This document shows positions 24,911-32,635 of a stretch of 64,000 nt of DNA, in pieces. The notes beneath the pieces were generated by a model. The model saw only the letters and a program-made list of their open reading frames with translations, did not search any database and was not told the DNA's origin. The DNA comes from CAYNSB01 sp964399625 (GTDB taxonomy: Bacteria > Planctomycetota > Phycisphaerae > Phycisphaerales > UBA1924): positions 26,461 to 90,460 of the forward strand of contig CAYNSB010000006.1 of the NCBI GenBank assembly GCA_964399625.1, written 5' to 3'. Position numbers and translations under genes: made by a program. The stretch's first letter is position 1. The number at the start of each line of letters is the position of its first letter.

Positions 24911-26881
24911 TCATGGGCACCCGGCGCGGAACTTCGAAAGGAAGCACGTGAAATCCGACGCCGTCAGGGCGGGGCTGCCCGTGCTCCCGTCGCAGTTCGC
25001 GTAGGCATCGCCGGCGCGGAACTTGGCGAGGAAGCACGTGAAGTCGCTGGCGGTCAGGAGCGGGGTCGCGGTGCTCCCGTCGCAGTTGGCCGCGCACGGG
25101 GCGACGATCACCGCCGAGAGCGCGTCCATCTCGGAGCACGTGACGTGCAGGGGCATGGGCCCGGACCCGACGACGCGCACGCCCGTCGCGAGCATCGGCT
25201 CGCCCAGAACAAGGTCCACGATCTCGTAGGGCATGGCGCGCGAGATTCCCCCGGGAACCGTGAACCCGCTGGGAGGATCGATCCACACGCCATCGACGAG
25301 CACCTGCGGACGCACGGTGTCGAACCCCGTGGGGAGCTCGTTGACGAGCGGCCCCTTGATGAAGCGAACCGCCGCGACGTTCTGCGGCGAGGGCCACGTG
25401 ACGCCCAGCCACAGCTCGCCAGAACCGACGACGATCTCGGCGTTGCCGTGGGAGCCGTACCACGGCTCGGCCCCGTACATGTCGGGCACGTCGCCGTTGT
25501 TCAGGTGGAGGATGCGCCAGCTCTCGCCCAGCACGACCCCGTTGGTGATGGGCGTGACGCCGATCCCCATGTGCTGCAGTTTCTGCGAGACGCTCAGCGC
25601 CCGCTGGGCCTCCATCGGGTTCTGCGAGAGGGGCGTGCCCGAGGGCGGCGTGGGCAGGGTCCACGCCGTCGCCCCGACGGTGCCGCCCGCCTCCTGCACG
25701 GCGCGATCGATGATGGGCAGCATGCGCTGGGCCATCATGTCAAAGGTGTCCTCGGCCTGCGGGTCGTCCGGCAGGAAGTCGGGCATGGTTGGGCGGGTGC
25801 GCCGGATCCAGAACCGGCGCGAGAGCGTGACGCCGGGGAACTGCGCCGCGATGCCGTCATCCCCGAGCATGAGCCCGTAGAGCCCGCCCATGGTCGCGGT
25901 GGGGTTGTCGCTGTCCCATCCGCCGAGCGTGCCGATCTGCAGGGCGCGCTTGAAGTCGCCCTCGCTGTAGAGCAGGAGCATGACGCCGTTGGCGAAGTTG
26001 ACGGAGGACTCGAACCACGCGCGGAAGATGAACCCGTTGTTGAAGGCGTTGGTCTGGTAGCGATCGGCGATCGCATCGCGCGTGTACGCCCAATTGCCCG
26101 GGTTCGGGTTCGTGAGGTAGCTGTTGCGGACGAAGTCGACGATCCCCGCGGTCTTGGACGAGTCGGGGATGTACGCGCGGGCGTGGTCGATGAGCCACAG
26201 CGCCCGATCGCGCGGGCTCAGCCCCGCGGGCACCTGCGTCGCGAGGCTGTAGAGCACCGCGAAGAACTGCGCCGCGTGCGCCGCCTGTCCGTCGGCGGTG
26301 GTGTGGATCGGCAGGTCCGCCATCGCCAGCGCCTTGTGCGGCATGCCCGGGGCGAGCGCGCCAAAGAACTCCGTCGTGAGCTGCGCATCGATCATCGACG
26401 AGCCGACGTTGGCGTGCCCCATCCCCGTGATCGGCGGGCAAAGCCCGTACGTGCCCATGATGCGCCGGGCCTCGGCGTTGGACACCCAGATGAACGTGTT
26501 CACGTGGTCGATCCACCCGTCGCGGATCTGCACGGGCGTGAGCGTCGTCGTCTGGTGCTGCGTCATCAGGTGCAGGTACACGTACTCGATGTCCGTGTCG
26601 TCGTCCGCGAACCACGGGTCCTGCAGCACGAAGTGGTACCCGCCCGTGCCCAGCGGCGGCTCCCAGTCCGCGTCCGTGAAGAACGGCGGCGCCGGACGCA
26701 CGCCCTCGGTCTGCAGCCCCGTCCAGTTGGCGATGCACTCGCCCAGCCACATGCCCCGCAGACGACGCTCATAGTCGGCGCGGTCGATCGTGACCTGGGC
26801 GGAGGTCCCCGCGACGAGGGCGAGCGCGCCGGCGGCGGCGATGGAACGGATCAAGGCTCGGGATCGTGTGGTGTTGTTCAT
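24911..26881 (-). CDS. Secreted ADP-ribosylglycohydrolase-fold protein with GC-type dockerin tail
   Basis: 656 residues. Signal peptide (SIAAAGALALVAGTSA). The catalytic fold runs to about residue 430: RRLRGMWLGECIANW, an acidic metal site DDDTDIEYVYLHLM near residue 94, GMGHANVGSS, and GGWDSDNPTATMGGLYGLMLG as the second metal loop of the ARH/DraG family. A beta-sandwich-like region (EIVVGSGELWLGVTWP ... VRVVGSGPMPLHVTC) follows. The last 60 residues are two repeats, NCDGST..PLLTASDFTCFLAKFRAGD and its near copy ending FRAGCP, the GC-type dockerin used for anchoring in Phycisphaerales. It could remove ADP-ribose or act on another glycosidic bond outside the cell; activity is inferred from fold only. 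Confidence 0.85.
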   Translation of the reverse strand: MNNTTRSRALIRSIAAAGALALVAGTSAQVTIDRADYERRLRGMWLGECIANWTGLQTEGVRPAPPFFTDADWEPPLGTGGYHFVLQDPWFADDDTDIEYVYLHLMTQHQTTTLTPVQIRDGWIDHVNTFIWVSNAEARRIMGTYGLCPPITGMGHANVGSSMIDAQLTTEFFGALAPGMPHKALAMADLPIHTTADGQAAHAAQFFAVLYSLATQVPAGLSPRDRALWLIDHARAYIPDSSKTAGIVDFVRNSYLTNPNPGNWAYTRDAIADRYQTNAFNNGFIFRAWFESSVNFANGVMLLLYSEGDFKRALQIGTLGGWDSDNPTATMGGLYGLMLGDDGIAAQFPGVTLSRRFWIRRTRPTMPDFLPDDPQAEDTFDMMAQRMLPIIDRAVQEAGGTVGATAWTLPTPPSGTPLSQNPMEAQRALSVSQKLQHMGIGVTPITNGVVLGESWRILHLNNGDVPDMYGAEPWYGSHGNAEIVVGSGELWLGVTWPSPQNVAAVRFIKGPLVNELPTGFDTVRPQVLVDGVWIDPPSGFTVPGGISRAMPYEIVDLVLGEPMLATGVRVVGSGPMPLHVTCSEMDALSAVIVAPCAANCDGSTATPLLTASDFTCFLAKFRAGDAYANCDGSTGSPALTASDFTCFLSKFRAGCP

Positions 26882-26920
26882 AATGAAGGCCCAGTGTATC
26901 GGTGCGTGGGTGCGGTCCGC

Positions 26921-28567
26921 TCAGGGGCACCCCGCCCGGAACTTCTGCAGGAAACAGGTGAAATCGCCCGCGGTGAGCGTGGGGGAGCCCGTGCTCGCGT
27001 CGCAGTTGGCGTACGCGTCGCCCGCGCGGAAGCGGTTGAGGAAGCAGATGAAATCGGAGGCGCTGAGCACGGGGGAACTCGTGTTCGCGTCGCAGTTCGC
27101 GTAGCAACCCACGGCGACCGCGATCGTCACGCTCGCGCCGTCCACGTGCCCGTCGTTGGGCGTGATCGTGCACGCCACGACATCGTGCGTGCCCGCCGCC
27201 GTGCCCGCGGGGATCGCGTCGGCCATGCCCGCGGAAACCACGTCTCGGAACGTGATGCCGTTCTTCTTCCACACGTAGCGATAGCGGACGAGGTCCCAAT
27301 CGAGATCGCGGATGCCGGGGTCGGACGTGACGCGCGCGAACATCGCGTCGGACGCCACGGGCGCGGGCGGGTCGAACGCGACGCTGATCGGAAGCGGCGA
27401 GCGGTTGAAGCCCGGCGTGCGCGTGGGCACGACCTCGACGGGCGCGTCCACGAGCTGCACGCCGTTGATGTCGAGCTGGATCCGCCATGTGCCGGACTTG
27501 ATGCGCATCTCCGGAATGTTGCGCGAGAACCACCACAGAGCCCACCCGTAGTTCGTGCTGTTGTTGAAGTTGAACGGCCCCAGCGTGAGGTAGAGCGAGC
27601 CGTCGGGGCGGATGTACCGCTCGCTCCACGTGGAGTTCGCGGGGAAGTTGGGCGTGTTGATCCAGAAGTACACCAGCGGATCGGTGTACGCCATCTGGGC
27701 GTCCACGGGCGGGCGCGCCGGAGACGGCGGCGCGGCGCCGATGTCCTGCGCCGTCACGCCGAAATCCTTCAGGTACGCGCCCGTCGCGGGCGGGTCGATC
27801 TGGTTCGCCCAGCCCGAGGGCCCCGCCCGGCACGCGCCGGCGAAGGGCTCGAACACGTTGCCCGAGTCCATCACCTGGAAGTGCAGGTGCGGCCCGAACG
27901 AGCATCCCGAGGAGGCGACCAGCCCGATCTGCTGCCCCGCCTTCACCTGCTGGTTCACGTTCACCGCCACCGAGCTGGTCTTCATGTGAAGGTACCAGCA
28001 GATGCGCCCGTTGCCGTGGTCGATGATCACGTAGTTGGGCGGCTCGACGCAGGCAGTGTTGCGATCCGGCTCGCCGTCGTGCGCGTCGATCACCGTGCCA
28101 TCGGCCGCGGCGTAGATCGGCATGCCGATGTCCACCTGCGACCACCAGGGCGATCCGCAGTCGATCCCGTTGTGCCCGTCGTAGGTCTCCTGATCGCAGA
28201 GGTACGACAGCACGCCGGGCGTGGGGTCGAGGTCCACGAAGTTGCCCATGTTCAGGTCGCGGTAGAGCGTGCCGCCCAGGGGCCAGAACCGCAACGGAGG
28301 CGCGACGTCGGCGATCGACTGCGAGAGCGGCCCGTGCAAGGCGACGAACATCGCGATGTTCATCTGCACGCGCGCCGCCATCGCCGGCGTGACGCAGCCC
28401 GCGTCATGCGTCGCGGCATCGGTCTGGAAGCCGCCCAGACGCCCGTTGGGCATCGCTTCTTCCGGGGTCGGCACCTGCGCGAAGGCGCGCGGCACCATCG
28501 CGCCGCCCGCCAGAGCGGCCACGCACAGCGCGCACGATCGCGCCGAATCCAGGAAGCGAGTCGACAA
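26921..28567 (-). CDS. Secreted M23 (LytM-type) peptidase with GC-type dockerin tail
   Basis: 548 residues from TTG 28567, chosen because GAGGAGG lies six bases upstream and a clean signal peptide follows (SARSCALCVAALAGGAMVPRAFA); ATG 28597 is the alternative. The LytM zinc site is GHNGIDCG (H and D), IYAAADGTVIDA, and CSFGPHLHFQV with the HxH. An Ig-like beta domain follows (YVWKKNGITF), and the C-terminal 60 residues are two GC-type dockerin repeats (NCDANTSSPVLSASDFICFL and a second copy ending FRAGCP). It probably cleaves cross-links in peptidoglycan or another wall peptide. It lies directly upstream of, and on the same strand as, the ADP-ribosylglycohydrolase gene. Confidence 0.85.
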   Translation of the reverse strand: MSTRFLDSARSCALCVAALAGGAMVPRAFAQVPTPEEAMPNGRLGGFQTDAATHDAGCVTPAMAARVQMNIAMFVALHGPLSQSIADVAPPLRFWPLGGTLYRDLNMGNFVDLDPTPGVLSYLCDQETYDGHNGIDCGSPWWSQVDIGMPIYAAADGTVIDAHDGEPDRNTACVEPPNYVIIDHGNGRICWYLHMKTSSVAVNVNQQVKAGQQIGLVASSGCSFGPHLHFQVMDSGNVFEPFAGACRAGPSGWANQIDPPATGAYLKDFGVTAQDIGAAPPSPARPPVDAQMAYTDPLVYFWINTPNFPANSTWSERYIRPDGSLYLTLGPFNFNNSTNYGWALWWFSRNIPEMRIKSGTWRIQLDINGVQLVDAPVEVVPTRTPGFNRSPLPISVAFDPPAPVASDAMFARVTSDPGIRDLDWDLVRYRYVWKKNGITFRDVVSAGMADAIPAGTAAGTHDVVACTITPNDGHVDGASVTIAVAVGCYANCDANTSSPVLSASDFICFLNRFRAGDAYANCDASTGSPTLTAGDFTCFLQKFRAGCP

Positions 28568-28644
28568 GGGCGACCTCCTCGGCGTGGACGAGCCCATTCC
28601 AGCAGCACCGCCCGCGAGCGTCAAGACATTCCTTACTATTTCGC

Positions 28645-29832
28645 ATGGGAGCACAAGCCCCCCATCCTCTCGCGATCGGTCCGGTACGCCTCGCGACGCC
28701 CCTGCTGCTCGCACCGATCGCGGGGTATTGCGACCTTGCCTTTCGGACCGTGTGCCGAGAACTGGGCGGCGTCGGGCTCGCCTGCACGGACCTGCTCTCC
28801 CCGCAGGGGCTCCTGCGGGGCACGGCGACATCGCTCGACCTTGCCAAGACCAACGACTTTGACAAGCCGGTGGGCATGCAGCTCTACGGCAGCGACCCGG
28901 AGATCATGGCCCAGGGCGCGCGCTGGGCCGTGGAGCACGGCGCCACGGTCGTGGACATCAACATGGGTTGCCCCGTCGATAAGGTCACGAAGAAGGACGG
29001 CGGGAGCAAGCTGCTCACGGACCTCTCGCGGGCCGTCGCGATCGCGCGACGGGTCGTGAAGGAACTCGAGGCGTGCGCACTCACGAGAGAGGAGTGGGAA
29101 CGACGCCTGGGCGATGCGAGTCTCGTCCCCTCCCCTCCCCTCCAAGGGAGGGTGCCTGTCCCCCTCACCTGCAAGATGCGCCTGTGCTGGTCCAACGAGG
29201 ACTACCACGCCGGGCGCGCGTGCTCGCCGCACCTGGCGTGCGCGCTGGCGGATGTGGGCGTCGCGGGCGTCACGGTCCACGGGCGGACGACGGAGATGAA
29301 GTTCAGCGGAGAGGCGATCCGCCCGGGCATCGCCGCGGTGGTCGAGGCCGTGGCCCGTCACGCGGGCACGAGCGCGCCGATCCCGGTCATCGGCAACGGC
29401 GACGTGCGCACGCCCGAGGACGCCGTGGCGATGATGCGCGACACGGGCTGCGCGGGCGTGATGATCGGGCGCGGGGCGCTCACGGCGCCGTGGCTGTTCC
29501 GCCGGGCGTGGTCGCTCATGCGCACGGGCGAGGCGGGCCCGGAGCCGAGCGAGAAGGAGAAGATCGCGATCATCACGCGGTTCTTCACCCTGATGCGCGC
29601 GCACAACGACGATCGCTACGCGATGTTCCAGATCCGCCGGCGCATCAGCTGGTTCGCCAAGACGCTCGTCTCGCGCGACGAGCGCAACCGCCCCGTGGGG
29701 TGCAAGCCGCTCAAGGAGGCGATCCGCACGGCCGCGGGCCCGGACGACGTGCTCGCGGCGTTGGCGGCCTTCGCCGCCGGGGGTCTTCGCAGCCTGCCGG
29801 GGCAGGAGAGCCCCGAGGAGATCGAGGTCTAA
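28645..29832 (+). CDS. dus: tRNA-dihydrouridine synthase (DusB-like) with an internal insert
   Basis: 395 residues. TIM-barrel start LLLAPIAGYCDLAFRTVC, FMN-binding NMGCP with the catalytic Cys (VVDINMGCPVDKVTKKDGG), then KMRL, VTVHGRT, and IGNGDVRTPEDA with GVMIGRGAL. It reduces uridines in the tRNA D-loop using FMN and NADPH. About 26 residues (roughly 143-172) are inserted between the NMGCP helix and the KMR strand; they are encoded by CT-rich repeat-like DNA (see findings). The barrel is otherwise intact, so the gene is probably functional. Divergent from the M23 peptidase gene. Confidence 0.9.
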   Translation: MGAQAPHPLAIGPVRLATPLLLAPIAGYCDLAFRTVCRELGGVGLACTDLLSPQGLLRGTATSLDLAKTNDFDKPVGMQLYGSDPEIMAQGARWAVEHGATVVDINMGCPVDKVTKKDGGSKLLTDLSRAVAIARRVVKELEACALTREEWERRLGDASLVPSPPLQGRVPVPLTCKMRLCWSNEDYHAGRACSPHLACALADVGVAGVTVHGRTTEMKFSGEAIRPGIAAVVEAVARHAGTSAPIPVIGNGDVRTPEDAVAMMRDTGCAGVMIGRGALTAPWLFRRAWSLMRTGEAGPEPSEKEKIAIITRFFTLMRAHNDDRYAMFQIRRRISWFAKTLVSRDERNRPVGCKPLKEAIRTAAGPDDVLAALAAFAAGGLRSLPGQESPEEIEV

Positions 29833-29936
29833 GGGGCGACGACGGAGTGCGGGGCCACTTTTCTCATTGTCGTGCATCTGTCCTTGCGGTGTGCCTGCTT
29901 TCGCCGATAATGCAATGGTTGCGCAAGGGGAGGCAC

Positions 29937-30878
29937 ATGAAGCGCCAAAGAGGTCTGACGCTGATCGACACGTTGGTGGCGCTTGTGTTACTCGCGCTTG
30001 TTGTGGGCGTGCTCCCGCCGCTCATGCGCGGCGTGCGAAGCCCGGCGGGTATGTACGTCTCGCTCAACAACGTGCGTCAGATCGTTCGGGCGATGCACCA
30101 GTATCGCGCGGACACGGGCGGGCAGATGCCGATGCGTGGCACGAAGTACTCGGTTGGAAAGCTCAGCGGGTGGGACTCATGGCATTATGCTGGGAAAAAC
30201 TGCGACTCTTACGGCTCAGGCATCATCACTTGGGCCGGAAGCGAATACGACGAGAGCGCATACGCACGCCCGCTCAACCAATATCTGACTGGCGCGACGA
30301 TTCCGATTCCGTCGGGCTACCGGAACACGGGGTCCGGTCCAACGTGGACGTTCTCGCATGGCAATCCGACGTATGCCGAGCGAAATGCGCTGCAGGTTCC
30401 GATTTGCCAGTCCCCCGGTGACACCGTCTCATACATGGGAAGCAAGACCGGGCGATACAGTTTTCCCGATCGGAATGGCTTCACGTGCTATGACTCTCTT
30501 GGAACAAGCTACCAACTGAACATGGCATGGTGGGATGGAGTGCCACAGAGCAACGATTTCACGCTTCAGTTCGACACCGGAGTGCAGGCGTTCCGTTCGG
30601 CCCTTGACGGCGCGCCGATTCGATTTACACGCCCGCCCGGAAAGCCGTTCGTCACTCCGAATCTCGCAAAGATCGCATGGATCTACGATCAGCATGGGGA
30701 CTTGATCATCAACCGATGGGCCGTGAGCAATACGCAACTCCCGAGTCCTCTGCCCGGAGAATTCGGAGGGGACAACCGCACCGTATCAGGCTTTCTTGAT
30801 GGCCACGTTGCGTATATTGAGTTTCAAAACAACACACCCAACACGGGCACGTACCACCTCTTCCCTTGGCTGCCGTGA
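29937..30878 (+). CDS. Type II secretion/pilin-like protein with prepilin N-methylation leader
   Basis: 313 residues. The leader KRQRG|LTLIDTLVALVLLALVVGVLPPLM has the prepilin cleavage site and 20-residue hydrophobic helix; the normally invariant Glu at mature position 5 is Asp. The body is of the large planctomycete pseudopilin type (DUF1559-like): LNNVRQIVRAMHQYRADTGGQMP near the front and SGFLDGHVAYIEF at the end. These proteins form short pseudopili of type II-like machines. ATG 29937 has GGGGAGG just upstream. Base composition is clearly less GC-rich than the neighbours, which may mean recent arrival. Confidence 0.8.
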   Translation: MKRQRGLTLIDTLVALVLLALVVGVLPPLMRGVRSPAGMYVSLNNVRQIVRAMHQYRADTGGQMPMRGTKYSVGKLSGWDSWHYAGKNCDSYGSGIITWAGSEYDESAYARPLNQYLTGATIPIPSGYRNTGSGPTWTFSHGNPTYAERNALQVPICQSPGDTVSYMGSKTGRYSFPDRNGFTCYDSLGTSYQLNMAWWDGVPQSNDFTLQFDTGVQAFRSALDGAPIRFTRPPGKPFVTPNLAKIAWIYDQHGDLIINRWAVSNTQLPSPLPGEFGGDNRTVSGFLDGHVAYIEFQNNTPNTGTYHLFPWLP

Positions 30879-30894
30879 AACGATATCTCGCGAA

Positions 30895-30933
30895 GCGACT
30901 CGACATCGCTTGATTGACGCAACTTCGAGTCGC
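30895..30933. terminator. Inverted repeat between convergent genes, possible bidirectional terminator
   Basis: Arms GCGACTCGA (30895-30903) and TCGAGTCGC (30925-30933) enclose 21 bases. It lies between the convergent stops at 30878 and 30941. No clear T-run is present, so the terminator role is a guess. Confidence 0.4.
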
Positions 30934-30940
30934 GCGTTGC

Positions 30941-31702
30941 TCACATGCACCCGTGCGCGAACTTGTTCGTGAAGCACACGAAGTCGTTCACGCTCAGCAT
31001 CGGGCCCGTCGTCGAGCCGTCGCAGTTGGCGCTCGCATCGCCCGAGGCGAAGCTCTTGTGGAAGCACGCAAAGTCGTTCACGTTCAGCGTCGGCTCGCGC
31101 GGGTCGGCGTCGGCCCGAGCGTAGATCACACGCCCGTCCAGGTCCTTCCCGCCCGCGCCCGCCTGCACCCACTGCACGCTGGGCACCTTGGCGCACCCGC
31201 AGCCCACGCCCCCGCCAGGACCCGCCGTGCTGCGCACCACCACGAGCACCTGCGCCAGCTCGGCCATCGGGCGCTCCGCGTCGGACACGACGTCGGACAC
31301 GAGCGGCTTCTCAAAGTCGGTCGAGGCGACGCGATTCTCCACGGCCCGCCCACGCGCTGCGCCGCCAGCGAGCGGAGCGCCATCGGACTCGCTCGTCGAT
31401 TTGGCCGCCAACGCCGCGGCGCCTGTCCCGGTCTCATGCTTGTCGTTCGCCGGGACGCTCGCGATCGGACCCGTGTTGTTCGCCGACGGCGTCGCGATGG
31501 GCGCCGCGGGCCAGATCACCACCGCGATCCCCGCCGCCGCCGCAAGACCCGCCACCAGCCCCACCCCGCGCAGCACGCGCGTGGTGCGGCTGGGCCCGAT
31601 CCGCGCCAGCACGGGCTCGACGCCGTGCGCGGCTCCATCGCGCTCCAGCCCCTCGGCCTCCAAAGCCATCCGGATCAACGTTTGCAATTGCCGATCGTTC
31701 AT
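30941..31702 (-). CDS. Single-pass putative anti-sigma factor carrying a GC-type dockerin tail
   Basis: 253 residues. A cytoplasmic head of about 45 residues with helices (QLQTLIRMALEAEGLER) precedes one membrane span (GLVAGLAAAAGIAVVIWPAAPI). A disordered Ala/Ser/Thr stretch, a short domain with AELAQVLVVVRS and a Gly/Cys patch (GGGVGCGC), and then two dockerin-type repeats follow (LNVNDFACFHKSFASGD, then ANCDGSTTGPMLSVNDFVCF ending HGCM, about residues 201-253). It starts 61 bases after the ECF sigma stop on the same strand, the normal place for an anti-sigma. There is no zinc-binding HxxxCxxC in the head. Anti-sigma role is inferred from topology and position. Confidence 0.75.
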   Translation of the reverse strand: MNDRQLQTLIRMALEAEGLERDGAAHGVEPVLARIGPSRTTRVLRGVGLVAGLAAAAGIAVVIWPAAPIATPSANNTGPIASVPANDKHETGTGAAALAAKSTSESDGAPLAGGAARGRAVENRVASTDFEKPLVSDVVSDAERPMAELAQVLVVVRSTAGPGGGVGCGCAKVPSVQWVQAGAGGKDLDGRVIYARADADPREPTLNVNDFACFHKSFASGDASANCDGSTTGPMLSVNDFVCFTNKFAHGCM

Positions 31703-31763
31703 GGAGCACCCCCGCCCCTGCGGTCCCCGAATCGTCCGCGCCCCTGCGCGTCCGTTCCCCCGG

Positions 31764-32468
31764 CTATTCGCTCCCGCCGCCCCGCTGTTCGCCCGAATCG
31801 CCGCGGTGCCCGCGCACCGCGAGGAACCGGCGGATCTTCGCGAACGCCGCCTGTTTGCGGACGTTCAGCGTGGACGGGGCGATTCCCAGTCGGCGTGCCA
31901 ATTCGCGGTCGGGCACGCCCGACGCCGCCAGCGTGACGATGTGCCGCTCGTCCTCGTTCAGGCTCCCCGCCCCACCGCCCCGCAGGCAATCTCGCAGGCA
32001 CTGCAGGGCGTCGGCAAGGTCGGACGCCACCTCCGGCTCGGGCCCGGACGAGGACCCCATTCCATCGAGCACCTCGGCGTCCACGCTCGCCTCGCTGGTC
32101 CGTCCGGACTGGCGCAGGTGCTGGAGCCACATCTTGAAGCCCACGGCGTAGATGAACGTGGAAATCGCGGACTTTTCGCGGTGGTACTTGCCCTCGCGGA
32201 TCGCCTTCCACACCGCGGTCCAGGTGCGCTGCGAGAGATCGTCCGCCAGGTCCTCTCGCCCGCCGGACCGCTGCAGGAACAGGCGACGCAGGCTCGATCC
32301 GAGGCGGGCGTGGATCTGGTCGAAGGCTCCCTGGTTGCCGCCGATCGCGTCGCGCGTGAGGGCGTCGAGCGACTCGGCCAGCGCCCCGCGGGAGGGGGTT
32401 GGGCTGTGCGGAGTTGGCTCGGGCCTTGGGTCGGGCATGATTCGGGCTTTGGACGGAGCGACGCTCAT
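31764..32468 (-). CDS. ECF-family RNA polymerase sigma factor
   Basis: 234 residues. After a Pro-rich head, region 2 is visible: AFDQIHARLGSSLRRLFLQRSG, DLADDLSQRTWTAVWKAIREG, then FIYAVGFKMWLQHLRQ. Region 4 has LNEDERHIVTLAASGVPDRELARRLGIAPSTLNVRKQAAFAKI. ATG 32468 and ATG 32438 are both possible; neither has a Shine-Dalgarno. The next gene encodes the dockerin-tailed membrane protein. An ECF-like GGAAC lies 49-53 bases upstream of the start (see the promoter entry). Confidence 0.85.
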   Translation of the reverse strand: MSVAPSKARIMPDPRPEPTPHSPTPSRGALAESLDALTRDAIGGNQGAFDQIHARLGSSLRRLFLQRSGGREDLADDLSQRTWTAVWKAIREGKYHREKSAISTFIYAVGFKMWLQHLRQSGRTSEASVDAEVLDGMGSSSGPEPEVASDLADALQCLRDCLRGGGAGSLNEDERHIVTLAASGVPDRELARRLGIAPSTLNVRKQAAFAKIRRFLAVRGHRGDSGEQRGGGSE

Positions 32469-32494
32469 GGGAGGGGGGAGGATGACAGATTGTC

Positions 32495-32521
32495 GGCCGG
32501 AGCGTGGTCCCGGCGTTCCGT
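32495..32521 (-). promoter_or_regulatory. Possible ECF-type promoter of the sigma gene
   Basis: On the minus strand GGAAC (32521-32517) is followed after 18 bases by CCGACAA. GGAAC is the usual -35 core of ECF promoters, and autoregulation is common in the class. The -10 part does not match a known consensus well. Confidence 0.25.
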
Positions 32522-32635
32522 AATTGTTCGAGCGCCGGGGGCTGTTCGTCGAAGAACGCTCGGAACCCGCCGGGTCCACGCGCGTGGGCGCGTCCGCGAA
32601 CCCAAGGGCAACGAGGACCGCGAAAGGAACGATCC

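Noticed and set aside
24887..29059. Very long plus-strand open frame of about 1390 codons
   Set aside because: It crosses the ADP-ribosylglycohydrolase, M23 and dus genes, which have clear domains. The translation is low-complexity Arg/Val/His/Asp.
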